In this document: in pieces, positions 39,900-49,910 of the stretch
Numbering within the stretch: the stretch's first letter is position 1
Layout of the letters: each line of letters opens with the position of its first letter
DNA from: Vibrio sp. Y2-5
GTDB lineage: Bacteria; Pseudomonadota; Gammaproteobacteria; Enterobacterales; Vibrionaceae
DNA: 64,000 bases
Reading direction: 5' to 3'
NCBI RefSeq assembly: GCF_014596725.1
Contig: NZ_JACVEG010000001.1
Span: forward strand, 62,001-126,000
Notes under the pieces: generated by a model
Database searches by the model: none
Seen by the model: the letters and a program-made list of their open reading frames with translations, nothing else
What the model was told of the DNA's origin: nothing
Translations under genes and position numbers: made by a program

Positions 39900-41174
39900 A
39901 TGAGTACGTTTATGAGCCTAGTCGGTATGATCGTTCTACTTGCTATCGCAGTATTACTTTCAAATAACCGCAAAGCTATTAACTTAAGAACTGTGGGTGG
40001 CGCATTCGCTATCCAATTTGCACTAGGTGCATTTGTACTTTATGTCCCATGGGGCCGCGATTTACTTGCTGGTTTCTCTAACGGGGTATCTAACGTTATT
40101 AACTACGGTAATGACGGTACTTCTTTCCTATTCGGTGGTCTTGTTTCTGACAAGATGTTCGAAGTGTTCGGTGGCGGCGGTTTCATCTTCGCTTTCCGTG
40201 TTCTTCCAACACTGATTTTCTTCTCTGCACTGATCTCAGTTCTTTACTACCTAGGCATTATGCAATGGGTAATTAAGATTCTAGGTGGTGGTCTGCAGAA
40301 AGCTCTAGGCACATCTCGCGCAGAATCTATGTCTGCGGCAGCTAACATTTTCGTTGGTCAAACTGAGGCTCCACTTGTTGTTCGCCCATTTGTTCCAAAA
40401 ATGACTCAATCTGAGCTGTTCGCGGTAATGTGTGGTGGTTTGGCTTCTGTTGCTGGTGGTGTACTTGCAGGTTACGCTTCAATGGGTGTTCCACTAGAGT
40501 ATCTAGTTGCAGCATCATTCATGGCAGCACCTGGTGGTCTACTGTTCGCTAAAATCCTATTCCCTGAAGTTGATCAACCACAAGAGAACATTGACGATGC
40601 TCTTGAAGGTGGCGACGATAAACCAGCTAACGTTATCGACGCAGCTGCGGGCGGTGCGGCAGCAGGTCTACAACTTGCTCTGAACGTTGGTGCAATGCTA
40701 ATCGCATTCATCGGTCTGATCGCGCTTCTAAACGGTATCCTAGGTGGCGTTGGTGGTTGGTTCGGTATGCCTGAGCTAACTCTAGAACTTCTTCTAGGCT
40801 GGATCTTTGCTCCTCTAGCATTCGTAATTGGTGTGCCATGGGAAGAAGCAACAATCGCAGGTTCATTCATCGGTCAGAAGACTGTTGTAAACGAATTCGT
40901 TGCGTACCTAAACTTCGTACCATACGTGGGTGAAAACGCTCAAGTGGTTGCGGCTACTGGTCAGCTAATGTCTGTTAAGACTCAAGCAATCATCTCATTC
41001 GCTCTATGTGGCTTCGCGAACCTATCTTCTATCGCGATTCTACTAGGTGGTCTGGGTGGTCTAGCTCCAACTCGTCGTCACGACATCGCTCGTATGGGTA
41101 TCAAAGCAGTTATTGCTGGTACGCTATCTAACTTGATGGCTGCAACAATTGCTGGCTTCTTTATCTCTTTCTAA
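39900..41174 (+). CDS. nupC: Concentrative nucleoside transporter (NupC / VcCNT type)
   Basis: Na+-coupled nucleoside symporter of the inner membrane, 424 residues, very similar in pattern to the V. cholerae CNT of known structure. Nucleoside-binding motifs: [15 protein letters not shown] (about 149-163, Gln and Glu ligands), [15 protein letters not shown] (about 318-332), and [11 protein letters not shown] near 378-388. Glycine-rich re-entrant loops are visible. AAGGAAG precedes the ATG. It works with the deo operon just downstream, which breaks down the imported nucleosides. Confidence 0.95.
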   Translation: MSTFMSLVGMIVLLAIAVLLSNNRKAINLRTVGGAFAIQFALGAFVLYVPWGRDLLAGFSNGVSNVINYGNDGTSFLFGGLVSDKMFEVFGGGGFIFAFRVLPTLIFFSALISVLYYLGIMQWVIKILGGGLQKALGTSRAESMSAAANIFVGQTEAPLVVRPFVPKMTQSELFAVMCGGLASVAGGVLAGYASMGVPLEYLVAASFMAAPGGLLFAKILFPEVDQPQENIDDALEGGDDKPANVIDAAAGGAAAGLQLALNVGAMLIAFIGLIALLNGILGGVGGWFGMPELTLELLLGWIFAPLAFVIGVPWEEATIAGSFIGQKTVVNEFVAYLNFVPYVGENAQVVAATGQLMSVKTQAIISFALCGFANLSSIAILLGGLGGLAPTRRHDIARMGIKAVIAGTLSNLMAATIAGFFISF

Positions 41175-41212
41175 TTTGATTTAGAGAACGATATATAGAC
41201 GCCGTTTAATCT

Positions 41213-41248
41213 CACCCCGTAGCAAGAATATTGCTGCGGGGTGTTTTT
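41213..41248 (+). terminator. Terminator of nupC
   Basis: CACCCCG-AGCAA / TTGCT-CGGGGTG stem of about 12 bp with one mismatch, followed by TTTTTGCTTTT. Confidence 0.93.
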
Positions 41249-41391
41249 GCTTTTCAGAGCATGACAAAGAGTGAATTTTTGTAATGGATTGCATTGAAAA
41301 GCCTTGTGTCTCAAGGATGTCAGAATATGACCATTTTTGAGATACAAACCGTTTGCTCTTCGAATGGAGCTACAGTTTTGTGATAAATATC

Positions 41392-41721
41392 TATACTGTA
41401 GTATCTTGCCGAAGGAAGTAAGCGAATATCAAAACGACGTAGCAAGACCAATTGGATAGGTCAACCGCTACGGTGTTTTTGAAAGGCAGAGTGTGTCTGA
41501 AACTGACACTGCCTAAAACTTAAACTGAAAGACACCGCAATCACAGATTGTTGTGCCATAGACCCAAATGGGTACTGTGCGGTGACAAGGATAGCAATTG
41601 GTGAGCGTTAATACTCACCGAGTCTTCAAGGAACCAAGTCCGTTCATTTGTGGCTATCAAATTAGACGTATAAAAGTCGCCTTGATAGTGAACTAATTGA
41701 ATATACTGATCGGAGTTAGAA
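41392..41721 (+). promoter_or_regulatory. deo operon promoter and long structured leader
   Basis: TATACT at 41392-41397 is a likely -10, which would give a leader of about 315 nt. The leader has CGTAGC/GCTACG (41438-41443 with 41467-41472) with inner GACC/GGTC, followed by GTGTTTTTG, so it looks like an attenuator; then GGCAG-GTGT/ACACTGCC near 41485-41513; CACCGCA/TGCGGTG (about 41535-41585) with inner ACCC/GGGT; and GGTGAG/CTCACC at about 41600-41620. GGAG stands 6 bases before the deoC ATG. I recognise no known riboswitch class. Confidence 0.5.
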
Positions 41722-42501
41722 ATGAGCGATTTAAAAGCAGCAGCACTACGTGCACTTAAACTGATGGACTTAACAACACTGAATGATGATGACACGGATG
41801 CGAAAGTGATCCAGCTTTGTCACGATGCAAAAAGCCCAGTAGGCAATACTGCTGCAATCTGTATTTACCCTCGCTTTATTCCTATTGCTAAGAAGACCCT
41901 TCGTGAGCAAGGCACACCAGAAGTTCGCATTGCAACAGTAACTAACTTCCCACACGGTAATGACGATGTGGAAATTGCAGTTGCTGAAACGAAAGCAGCA
42001 GTAGCATACGGCGCTGACGAAGTAGACGTTGTTTTCCCTTACCGTGCGCTTATCGCTGGTAACGAGAAAGTAGGTTTCGAACTAGTTAAGCAATGTAAAG
42101 AAGCGTGTGGTTCAGATGCTCTTCTTAAAGTGATCATCGAAACAGGTGAGCTAAAAGAAGAAGCTCTAATCAAAAAAGCGTCACAAATCTCTATCGAAGC
42201 AGGCGCAGACTTTATCAAAACGTCAACGGGCAAAGTGCCAGTAAACGCAACGCCTGAATATGCACGTATGATGTTAGAAGTGATTCGTGACATGAACGTC
42301 GCTGAAACTGTCGGTTTCAAGCCTGCGGGTGGTGTGCGTACAGCTGAAGATGCTCGTGATTACCTAGCAATGGCTGACGAAATTTTAGGTGATAAGTGGG
42401 TGGATAGCCGCCACTACCGTTTCGGTGCGTCAAGCCTACTAACCAATCTACTAAATACATTAGAAGTTACAGACGAAAAAGCTGATCCAGCGGCTTACTA
42501 A
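41722..42501 (+). CDS. deoC: Deoxyribose-phosphate aldolase
   Basis: Class I aldolase that splits 2-deoxyribose-5-phosphate to acetaldehyde and glyceraldehyde-3-phosphate. 259 residues. Schiff-base Lys166 in FIKTSTGK and the second active lysine, Lys200, in [11 protein letters not shown]. First gene of deoCABD, whose products degrade nucleosides brought in by the neighbouring transporters. Confidence 0.97.
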   Translation: MSDLKAAALRALKLMDLTTLNDDDTDAKVIQLCHDAKSPVGNTAAICIYPRFIPIAKKTLREQGTPEVRIATVTNFPHGNDDVEIAVAETKAAVAYGADEVDVVFPYRALIAGNEKVGFELVKQCKEACGSDALLKVIIETGELKEEALIKKASQISIEAGADFIKTSTGKVPVNATPEYARMMLEVIRDMNVAETVGFKPAGGVRTAEDARDYLAMADEILGDKWVDSRHYRFGASSLLTNLLNTLEVTDEKADPAAY

Positions 42502-42515
42502 TTGTTCTGTTTTAC

Positions 42516-42538
42516 AAGATGGCGCATAGCGCCATCTT
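42516..42538 (+). other. Strong hairpin between deoC and deoA
   Basis: Perfect 10-bp stem AAGATGGCGC / GCGCCATCTT with a 3-nt loop, followed by only CATTTC, so a poor terminator. Probably an mRNA stability or partial-termination element inside the operon. Confidence 0.7.
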
Positions 42539-42603
42539 CATTTCTAAATAGTAAACAACCATAGCTACCTATCATATAGATGAGGGGGGCTAGGGAGGCA
42601 CTA

Positions 42604-43947
42604 ATGTATTTAGCTCAAACTTTCTTACCACAAGAGATAATTCGCAGAAAACGTGATGGTGAAATCCTTACCACAGAAGAAATCAACTTCTTCATTCAAG
42701 GTGTGGCGAACAACACGGTTTCTGAAGGACAAATTGCAGCTTTCGCAATGGCTGTATTCTTCCGTGAAATGACTATGCCAGAGCGTATCGCACTCACTTG
42801 TGCAATGCGAGATTCAGGCATGGTTATCGACTGGAGTCATATGAACTTTGATGGCCCGATTGTTGATAAACACTCGACAGGTGGTGTGGGCGACGTCACT
42901 TCATTGATGCTTGGCGCTATGGTAGCGGCTTGCGGTGGTTACGTTCCTATGATCTCTGGTCGCGGTTTGGGCCACACTGGCGGTACTCTTGATAAATTAG
43001 AGTCTATCCCTGGCTATAACATCACTCCAACTAACGAAGTGTTTGGTCAAGTGACTAAGCAAGCAGGTGTGGCGATCATCGGTCAAACTGGCGATTTAGC
43101 ACCGGCAGATAAACGCGTGTACGCAACACGAGATATCACCGCAACCGTTGATAATATCTCTCTGATCACTGCTTCTATTCTTTCGAAGAAATTGGCGGCA
43201 GGTCTTGAGTCATTAGTGATGGACGTGAAAGTAGGTTCTGGCGCATTTATGCCAACTTACGAAGCGTCAGAAGAACTAGCAAAATCTATCGTTGCGGTTG
43301 CGAATGGTGCTGGCACCAAAACAACGGCAATTTTAACCGATATGAACCAAGTATTGGCGTCTTCTGCGGGTAACGCTGTTGAAGTGCGTGAAGCGATTCG
43401 TTTCCTAACAGGTGAATACCGTAACCCTCGTTTACTTGAAGTGACTATGGCTTCTTGTGCTGAAATGCTGGTGCTAGGAAAACTTGCAAAAGACAGCGTT
43501 GAAGCGCGTCAAAAACTACAAGCAGTGCTTGATAACGGCCAAGCAGCAGAGCGTTTCGGTAAGATGGTTGCAGGCCTTGGTGGACCAACAGACTTCGTTG
43601 AAAACTACGACAACTACTTAGATAAAGCTCAAATCATCAAACCTGTTTATGCTGCCCAATCGGGTGTGGTATCAGCTATGGATACTCGCGCAATTGGTAT
43701 GGCAGTGGTTGGTATGGGCGGTGGTCGTCGTGTCGCAACAGATACTATCGATTACGCAGTAGGCTTTGATAACTTCATTCGCCTTGGTGAAGTTGCAGAT
43801 AGCAACAAGCCGTTAGCGTTCATTCACGCTCGCAGTGAAGAGCAGTGGCAAGAAGCGGCAAACGCACTACAAAATGCGATTAAAGTCGGTGGTGAATACG
43901 TCCCAACTCCTGATGTTTACCGTCAGATTCGTGCAGAAGACGTGTAG
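42604..43947 (+). CDS. deoA: Thymidine phosphorylase
   Basis: Phosphorolysis of thymidine and deoxyuridine to the base and 2-deoxyribose-1-phosphate. 447 residues (E. coli 440). Family signature at [13 protein letters not shown] (phosphate-binding loop, near residue 84), [19 protein letters not shown], and [11 protein letters not shown]. The ATG at 42604 has GGGAGG 6 bases upstream; the ORF extends eight codons further to a poorer start. 33 bp before deoB. Confidence 0.97.
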   Translation: MYLAQTFLPQEIIRRKRDGEILTTEEINFFIQGVANNTVSEGQIAAFAMAVFFREMTMPERIALTCAMRDSGMVIDWSHMNFDGPIVDKHSTGGVGDVTSLMLGAMVAACGGYVPMISGRGLGHTGGTLDKLESIPGYNITPTNEVFGQVTKQAGVAIIGQTGDLAPADKRVYATRDITATVDNISLITASILSKKLAAGLESLVMDVKVGSGAFMPTYEASEELAKSIVAVANGAGTKTTAILTDMNQVLASSAGNAVEVREAIRFLTGEYRNPRLLEVTMASCAEMLVLGKLAKDSVEARQKLQAVLDNGQAAERFGKMVAGLGGPTDFVENYDNYLDKAQIIKPVYAAQSGVVSAMDTRAIGMAVVGMGGGRRVATDTIDYAVGFDNFIRLGEVADSNKPLAFIHARSEEQWQEAANALQNAIKVGGEYVPTPDVYRQIRAEDV

Positions 43948-43980
43948 TTCGTTCAGGAAAAGATTGGTGAGGAAAGAATT

Positions 43981-45201
43981 ATGAAAAGAGCATTTATTTT
44001 AGTTTTAGATTCATTCGGTATCGGCGAAACCGAGGATGCCAAAGATTTTGGTGACGTTGGCGCAGACACACTCGGTCACATTGCTGATCAATGTGCGCAA
44101 GGTTTAGCGGATAATGCAGATCGTAAAGGTCCATTAACATTGCCAAACTTATCTAAGCTTGGTCTTGCGATGGCGCACAAAGAGTCTACTGGTCGTTTGG
44201 CTCCGGGACTTGATGACCAAGCAGACATCATTGGTGCTTATGGTCATGCGGCTGAGCTTTCTTCAGGTAAAGATACTCCGTCTGGTCACTGGGAAATTGC
44301 TGGTGTGCCAGTTCTTTTTGAATGGGGCTATTTCACTGACAAGCAAAACAGTTTCCCGAAAGAACTGACGGATCGCATTCTTGCTCGCGCAGGTCTGGAT
44401 GATTTCTTAGGCAACTGCCACGCTTCAGGTACGCAGGTTCTGGATGATTTAGGCGAAGAACACATGAAGACTGGCAAACCTATCTTCTATACTTCTGCTG
44501 ACTCAGTATTCCAAATTGCGTGTCACGAAGAGACGTTCGGTCTTGATCGTTTACTTGAACTTTGCCAAATCGCGCGCGAAGAACTTGCGGATTACAACAT
44601 CGGCCGCGTTATTGCTCGTCCATTTGTTGGCGCTGGTAAAGGTCAGTTTGAACGCACAGGTAATCGTCGTGATCTTTCTGTTGAGCCGCCTTCAGCAACT
44701 GTGCTGCAAAAGCTGGTTGAAGAGAAGCAGGGCAATGTAGTGTCAATCGGTAAGATTGCAGATATCTATGCAAACTGCGGTATCACTAAGAAAGTGAAAG
44801 CAACGGGTATTCCTGCACTGTTTGAAGCAACACTAGAGCAAATTCAACAAGCTGGTGATGACACTATCGTCTTCACTAACTTTGTCGATTTTGACTCAGC
44901 TTACGGTCATCGTCGTGACGTTGCGGGTTACGCCGCTGCACTAGAATATTTCGATAAGCGTCTACCTGAAGTTCTAGAATTAATGCAAGAAGATGATGTG
45001 CTGATTCTTACTGCTGACCACGGTTGTGACCCTACATGGCAAGGTACTGACCATACACGTGAACATATCCCTGTGATTGTTTACGGTAAGAAAGTGGCTC
45101 CGGGTTCATTAGGCCGTCGCGAAACATTCGCTGATATCGGTCAAAGCCTAGCAAGCTACTTTGGCATTTCGCCAATGGATTACGGTAAGAACTTTTTGTA
45201 A
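43981..45201 (+). CDS. deoB: Phosphopentomutase
   Basis: Interconverts (deoxy)ribose-1-phosphate and -5-phosphate, linking the phosphorylases to DeoC. 406 residues, alkaline-phosphatase superfamily with two Mn: [10 protein letters not shown] (Asp10), [10 protein letters not shown] with the Thr nucleophile region, [14 protein letters not shown] and [19 protein letters not shown] metal ligands. GAGGAAAG precedes the ATG. Confidence 0.97.
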   Translation: MKRAFILVLDSFGIGETEDAKDFGDVGADTLGHIADQCAQGLADNADRKGPLTLPNLSKLGLAMAHKESTGRLAPGLDDQADIIGAYGHAAELSSGKDTPSGHWEIAGVPVLFEWGYFTDKQNSFPKELTDRILARAGLDDFLGNCHASGTQVLDDLGEEHMKTGKPIFYTSADSVFQIACHEETFGLDRLLELCQIAREELADYNIGRVIARPFVGAGKGQFERTGNRRDLSVEPPSATVLQKLVEEKQGNVVSIGKIADIYANCGITKKVKATGIPALFEATLEQIQQAGDDTIVFTNFVDFDSAYGHRRDVAGYAAALEYFDKRLPEVLELMQEDDVLILTADHGCDPTWQGTDHTREHIPVIVYGKKVAPGSLGRRETFADIGQSLASYFGISPMDYGKNFL

Positions 45202-45208
45202 TTTCTTA

Positions 45209-45251
45209 GGGGCTTAGTTCTATCTTAGTGAGTAGGATCGTATTGAGCCCC
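45209..45251 (+). other. Hairpin between deoB and deoD
   Basis: GGGGCTTA / TGAGCCCC, 8 bp with one G-U, enclosing a 27-nt loop. No T-tract. A second intra-operon structure like that after deoC. Confidence 0.55.
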
Positions 45252-45308
45252 AGTTATCAGTTTGGTAAAGGTGCAATTTAAGCGCCTAAAATCATAAGGA
45301 ATAAGATA

Positions 45309-46034
45309 ATGGCTACTCCTCATATTAACGCTGAAATGGGCGCATTCGCTGACGTTGTACTGATGCCGGGTGATCCACTACGTGCTAAATACATCGCAGA
45401 AACTTTCCTAGAAGACGTTGTACAAGTGTGTGACGTTCGCAATATGTTCGGTTTCACTGGCACTTACAAAGGTCGTAAGATCTCTGTGATGGGCCATGGT
45501 ATGGGTATCCCATCATGTTCTATCTACGTAACCGAGCTAATCAAAGATTACGGCGTGAAGAAAGTGATTCGCGTGGGTAGCTGTGGTGCTGTTAACGAAG
45601 ATATCAAAGTTCGTGATGTTGTTATCGGCATGGGTGCATGTACGGATTCTAAAGTGAACCGTATTCGCTTCAAAGACCATGACTTTGCTGCAATCGCTGA
45701 TTACAAAATGGTAAAAGCAGCTGAAGAAGCTGCGAAAGCACGCGGTATCGACGTTAAAGTGGGTAACCTTTTCTCTGCTGAACTTTTCTACACGCCAGAT
45801 CCATCAATGTTCGACGTAATGGACAAATACGGCATCGTTGGTGTTGAAATGGAAGCGGCGGGTATCTACGGTGTTGCTGCTGAATACGGTGCAAAAGCGC
45901 TGACTATCTGTACTGTATCTGACCACATCAAAACAGGCGAAGCGACCACGTCTGAAGAACGTCAAACCACGTTTAACGACATGATGCTTATCGCACTAGA
46001 TTCAGTATTGATTGGTGATCAAGAAGGTTACTAA
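45309..46034 (+). CDS. deoD: Purine-nucleoside phosphorylase, DeoD type
   Basis: Hexameric phosphorylase for inosine, guanosine, adenosine and their deoxy forms. 241 residues. His5 (HINAEMG), the phosphate loop [29 protein letters not shown] and the catalytic Asp in [10 protein letters not shown] are all present. Last gene of the deo operon, 107 bp after deoB, with AAGGA before the ATG. Confidence 0.97.
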   Translation: MATPHINAEMGAFADVVLMPGDPLRAKYIAETFLEDVVQVCDVRNMFGFTGTYKGRKISVMGHGMGIPSCSIYVTELIKDYGVKKVIRVGSCGAVNEDIKVRDVVIGMGACTDSKVNRIRFKDHDFAAIADYKMVKAAEEAAKARGIDVKVGNLFSAELFYTPDPSMFDVMDKYGIVGVEMEAAGIYGVAAEYGAKALTICTVSDHIKTGEATTSEERQTTFNDMMLIALDSVLIGDQEGY

Positions 46035-46073
46035 GCTTTCTTATCTATTCGCTGATTTATTCTGAACAAAAGA

Positions 46074-46102
46074 AAAAACCTCAGCTTTGGCTGAGGTTTT
46101 TG
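46074..46102 (+). terminator. Terminator of the deo operon
   Basis: AAAAACCTCAGC / GCTGAGGTTTTTG with a 4-nt loop. The A-rich flank makes it usable by the convergent ytjB as well. Confidence 0.93.
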
Positions 46103-46141
46103 TTTATATGATGCGTTTTAGCGAACGTTCCCTACGAAACT

Positions 46142-46747
46142 TTATTCCGCGTTCTGCAGCAGCAGGTTTTCACCTTTCGACTTCGGCTTACGTTTCAGTA
46201 GCAGAGTGAACAACACGCCACTGATAAAGCTCATGATAACCATCAGGTACATGTAGCGATCACTCTTACGATAGTGATGATCGGAAATGGCTGTTACCTT
46301 ACCAGTTTCAAACGTAATGCGAACAAAACCGATCAAGTTACCATCATGTATGACAGGCTCTACAAGTTGCTGACGACCAATACTTGCCGTCTGCAAAGGC
46401 GTATCTAAGCCAAGTACTTCTCTTACACTTAGCGCTGAATCACTGGAGGCCAGTTTTACACCTTCAGAATCATAAATTGTTGCATCAAATACTAAGCGGT
46501 CTTGAGCAAGTTGATTGGTGAGGTTGAGCAGACGCTCTTGATCCTGCTCTGCGATACTTCTGCCTGCGGTTAGCGAGGCTTGAGTAATCAATACCTTAGT
46601 GAGTGTTTCTAGCTGGTTTGCTTGAATACGTTCGTTACCTTTACTGATCACAACACTATTTTTAATTGTGATGACGAACATGCCAATCAACAGCAGTAAG
46701 GTTAGTAGGCGAATAACCATACGAAACGAGAACAAAGAACCGTCCAT
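46142..46747 (-). CDS. ytjB: YtjB/Smp-family membrane protein
   Basis: 201 residues. One N-terminal membrane helix (about 11-28, LLTLLLLIGMFVITI), a periplasmic domain with the conserved DATIYDSEGVKLASS and PVIHDGNLIGFVRITFETG segments (a Smp-type, PAS-like sensor fold by appearance), then a second helix (about 167-187) and a short basic tail. Orthologue of E. coli YtjB, also divergent from serB. Function unknown. The ATG at 46747 is used; the ORF runs further upstream over the serB start but lacks a sensible N-terminus there. Confidence 0.82.
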   Translation of the reverse strand: MDGSLFSFRMVIRLLTLLLLIGMFVITIKNSVVISKGNERIQANQLETLTKVLITQASLTAGRSIAEQDQERLLNLTNQLAQDRLVFDATIYDSEGVKLASSDSALSVREVLGLDTPLQTASIGRQQLVEPVIHDGNLIGFVRITFETGKVTAISDHHYRKSDRYMYLMVIMSFISGVLFTLLLKRKPKSKGENLLLQNAE

Positions 46748-46838
46748 AATCGTGTTAATCCAAAGAAAATCAGACTTTGCACATATTGAGACTTGCGTTT
46801 TTAAATTGCAATAGGGTAACGTCTGCTTATACGAAGAC

Positions 46839-47822
46839 ATGGATGCCTTAACTATTATGCTAGCTATCAAAAAACATACGTCTCTTATCAATCGTCTGCC
46901 TGAAACTCGTTTATCTCGTCAACTAGACAAAAGCAAAGCCAACTGGATTGTTTTTGGCGACTTTTTAACTGCGCAGCAATTTGAAGATATTGATTTCTTT
47001 ACCGGTTATTACAACGCCATTATTGATGCGTGGAAAGTCGGTCCTTATGAAGTCGCTTTGATGTCAGGTGAGCTGACGGGCGAACATGAGAAAATAATAC
47101 AGGGTTTAGGCCTAGATTACGCTCGCATCAATGAGGTACCTGATTTATCAAAACCGGGTTTAATTGTGATGGATATGGACTCTACAGCAATCAAGATTGA
47201 GTGTATTGATGAAATTGCCAAGCTAGCTGGTGTCGGTGATGAAGTGGCAGAAGTGACAGAAAGAGCGATGCAAGGCGAACTCGATTTCGAACAAAGCCTA
47301 CGTCAACGTGTCGGAAAACTGAGTGGCGCGGATGAATCCATTTTAGAGTCTGTCCGTTCAACTCTGCCATTAATGGAAGAGCTGGAAGAGCTGGTTGAAA
47401 CGCTACAAGCATTTGGCTGGAAAACAGCGATTGCGTCAGGCGGTTTCACCTATTTCTCTGATCATTTGAAAGCCATGCTCAATCTGGATCATGCGCAATC
47501 AAACACCTTAGAAATTATCAATGGCAAGCTGACAGGTAAGGTGCTTGGCGATGTAGTTACCGCTCAAACTAAAGCGGATATCGTAGAAGAGCTCGCGACT
47601 CAGTTTGATATTGAAATGCACAATACTGTTGCTGTTGGTGACGGCGCAAATGACCTTGTGATGATGGAAGCAGCTGGTCTTGGCGTTGCTTTCCATGCCA
47701 AACCTAAAGTTGAAGCCAAAGCTCAAACTGCGGTGCGTTATGCCGGGCTTGGTGGGGTGCTTTGCATTCTTTCTGCTGGTCTTGTGAAGCATCAGAAAAT
47801 TAGCTGGCAAAGCAAGCCGTAA
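46839..47822 (+). CDS. serB: Phosphoserine phosphatase
   Basis: Last step of serine synthesis. 327 residues. HAD-superfamily C-terminal domain with the nucleophile motif DMDST at 112-116, SGGFT (motif II), Lys in TAQTKAD, and GDGANDLVMM (motif IV). The N-terminal 100 residues are of the Vibrio type and match the V. cholerae enzyme closely by eye. Divergent from ytjB. Confidence 0.97.
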   Translation: MDALTIMLAIKKHTSLINRLPETRLSRQLDKSKANWIVFGDFLTAQQFEDIDFFTGYYNAIIDAWKVGPYEVALMSGELTGEHEKIIQGLGLDYARINEVPDLSKPGLIVMDMDSTAIKIECIDEIAKLAGVGDEVAEVTERAMQGELDFEQSLRQRVGKLSGADESILESVRSTLPLMEELEELVETLQAFGWKTAIASGGFTYFSDHLKAMLNLDHAQSNTLEIINGKLTGKVLGDVVTAQTKADIVEELATQFDIEMHNTVAVGDGANDLVMMEAAGLGVAFHAKPKVEAKAQTAVRYAGLGGVLCILSAGLVKHQKISWQSKP

Positions 47823-47851
47823 GGTTTGTCTGAGTCTAATTTGAAATACAG

Positions 47852-47880
47852 AAAAGCGAGGTTGATACCTCGCTTTTTTA
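47852..47880. terminator. Bidirectional terminator between serB and ubiV
   Basis: AAAAGCGAGGT / ACCTCGCTTTTTT with a 4-nt loop between convergent genes. Confidence 0.93.
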
Positions 47881-47891
47881 ATGCCACTCAA

Positions 47892-48770
47892 CTAGATGTT
47901 TTTCACTTCCAGCCCCGCCAGTTGATGCCAGTAGCCATTACATTGCTGATTCTCTAACTGGGTTGGGTGACGACCATGTTCGTTTTGCTTGAACTTGTTT
48001 AAGTGTTGGAAGGTTTCGACTCCCAGCGGGCTTAAACGAACCACATCGACCAAACCTTCCATACTCGGTAAGTCGTTCATCAGGTTATAACAATAGCCAG
48101 ACTGAGTTTGAATACCGTTTAAGTTGAAAACGGATTGACCTTCCTGACTGCTGACTTGAATACCGGTTGGATACTTAATACAGCAGGTTTCGCATTCATC
48201 TTTCGCTCTGTTCTCTGCGCGAGCAGTGAAACAACGCGCTGAATAGGCGAGAGGGAGATATCCGTGACTAAAGACTTCCACTTCAAACTGATTGCGAATA
48301 CCGATTTTTTCACACTGAAGCAAAACGTTGTTAAGCCAGTCACGTGATAGCTCAACAGGCATACACCAGCGAGTCATACCTTGCTTTAGAAAGATCTGTA
48401 ATGCGTAAGCGTTGTAGGTGTTCACTGCCGGACCAACAATGAAAGGAATTCCTTTTTCATGGGCCATCTGAATAGCGGATACATCATTGGCTTCAATCGC
48501 GAAGTCACCATTATCAATATACTTCTTTAGTACGTTGATTTCGCTTGGCGCTTCAAATAACGCCATTGTTGAGAGAACCACTTGTTTACCTGCAGAGGAG
48601 AGCTCTTTAGCAATATCAAACCAGTGTTGTGGTTTCATTTCACGGCGTTTAGAACAAACCGTTTCGCCAAGATAAATAATGTCTGCACTGCTCTCTTTGG
48701 CTTGTTGGTAAAACTTTTCGACGTCTTGTTTTGGCCAGAAATAAAGTAGTGGGCCTAGTGCGTATTTCAT
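47892..48770 (-). CDS. ubiV: O2-independent ubiquinone synthesis protein UbiV
   Basis: U32-peptidase-family Fe-S protein, 292 residues. With UbiU it hydroxylates the ubiquinone ring without oxygen, using prephenate as oxygen donor. Cluster cysteines fall in VCSKRRE near residue 39 and in ARCFTARAENRAKDECETCCIKYP near 179-198. 20 bp downstream of ubiU; the two form an operon. In E. coli this pair is under FNR control. Confidence 0.93.
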   Translation of the reverse strand: MKYALGPLLYFWPKQDVEKFYQQAKESSADIIYLGETVCSKRREMKPQHWFDIAKELSSAGKQVVLSTMALFEAPSEINVLKKYIDNGDFAIEANDVSAIQMAHEKGIPFIVGPAVNTYNAYALQIFLKQGMTRWCMPVELSRDWLNNVLLQCEKIGIRNQFEVEVFSHGYLPLAYSARCFTARAENRAKDECETCCIKYPTGIQVSSQEGQSVFNLNGIQTQSGYCYNLMNDLPSMEGLVDVVRLSPLGVETFQHLNKFKQNEHGRHPTQLENQQCNGYWHQLAGLEVKNI

Positions 48771-48789
48771 AATTTTCCCTTTCTACTGA

Positions 48790-49803
48790 TTACTGCCATT
48801 TTCGGTGATATGCACCGAGCGTGGTTTGTGTGCCTTCTGATACGTTTGCAAGAGCGGCATCCCAAGCGCTTTCCACTTGATAGCTTTGAGGGTTAGCAAG
48901 ATAGCGGTCAATTGCAGCTCGCCAAGTTTGCGTCACTTGTTCCACATACGCTGGGCTGCGTTGGCGGCCTTCAATTTTAACTGAAGCCACATTTGCTGCG
49001 AAAAGCTCAGGTAATAGTGAAAGCGTGTTTAAACTGGTTGGTTCTTCTAGCGCATGGTAGCGTTTTTGCTCGCCATCAATGTCCGCCATAAAGCGACCTT
49101 TACATAAGGTTGGGTAACCCGCATTTTCGCCTGTAGCGTACTTATCAATAAGGATTTCATTCAGTCGTGATTCTAAGCCTGAATCAGTTTCTTGCCAGCG
49201 GACATATTTTGCAGGAGAGCACGCGCCGACCGTATTTGGTGATTCCCCCGTCATGTAAGAAGAGAGGTAACAGCGACCTTCCGACATAATGCATAAGCTA
49301 CCAAAAGCAAACACTTCGAGATCTACCCCTTCTGGGATATTACGTGAAAGCTGCTTTACCTGATGGATAGAGAGTACGCGAGGCAATACCACTCGTTTAA
49401 CGTTGAAGTTATTGTGGTAAAACTCAACGGCTTTGACGTTGGTTGCTGATGCTTGAACGGAAAGGTGTAATTCCAAGTCTGGGTATTTGTTCGCAGCGTA
49501 ATCAAGAATGGCAACGTCAGCCACGATCAAGGCATCAATACCAAGATCCGCAGCCTGATCGACAGCGTTGGTCCATCGTTCAAAACCATCAGGATGAGCG
49601 AAAGTGTTTAATGCGACATGGATTTTCTTTCCATGATCGTGAGTATATTGAACGGCTTTGTTCAGTTTGTTGCCTGTGAAATTCAACCCTGCAAAGTGGC
49701 GGGCATTGGTGTCGTCTTTGAAGCCGATGTACACGGCATCTGCACCACAATCAATGGCTGTTTTTAGAGCGGGTAAATTACCAGCTGGACAGAGAAGTTC
49801 CAT
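48790..49803 (-). CDS. ubiU: O2-independent ubiquinone synthesis protein UbiU
   Basis: U32-family partner of UbiV, 337 residues. MELLCPAGNLPALKTAIDCGADAVYIG N-terminus. The 4Fe-4S cysteines are in FGSLCIMSEGRCYLSS, VGACSPAKY and PTLCKGRFM. GRQRSPAYVEQV near the C-terminus is typical. ATG 49803 is chosen because the family starts there; the ORF continues 16 codons upstream without homology. Upstream, TTGATATTCATTGT (minus strand, 49852-49865) is a weak FNR-like site, 7 of 10, which I do not rely on. Confidence 0.94.
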   Translation of the reverse strand: MELLCPAGNLPALKTAIDCGADAVYIGFKDDTNARHFAGLNFTGNKLNKAVQYTHDHGKKIHVALNTFAHPDGFERWTNAVDQAADLGIDALIVADVAILDYAANKYPDLELHLSVQASATNVKAVEFYHNNFNVKRVVLPRVLSIHQVKQLSRNIPEGVDLEVFAFGSLCIMSEGRCYLSSYMTGESPNTVGACSPAKYVRWQETDSGLESRLNEILIDKYATGENAGYPTLCKGRFMADIDGEQKRYHALEEPTSLNTLSLLPELFAANVASVKIEGRQRSPAYVEQVTQTWRAAIDRYLANPQSYQVESAWDAALANVSEGTQTTLGAYHRKWQ

Positions 49804-49910
49804 TGCTCGGTTACTTATTTTTATGAAAAAGTAACCATATTTTAAAAACAAACAATGAATATCAATTTGATGTAAGGCAGGTTTCAGTGAATAAGAAAAA
49901 ATTTACTCAC

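Noticed and set aside
41541..41795. 84-codon minus-strand ORF across the deo leader and deoC start
   Set aside because: Overlaps deoC coding and hairpin leader; no recognisable protein.
49852..49865. FNR-like site upstream of ubiU
   Set aside because: Only 7 of 10 positions match and it lies too close to the start codon; kept as a remark only.
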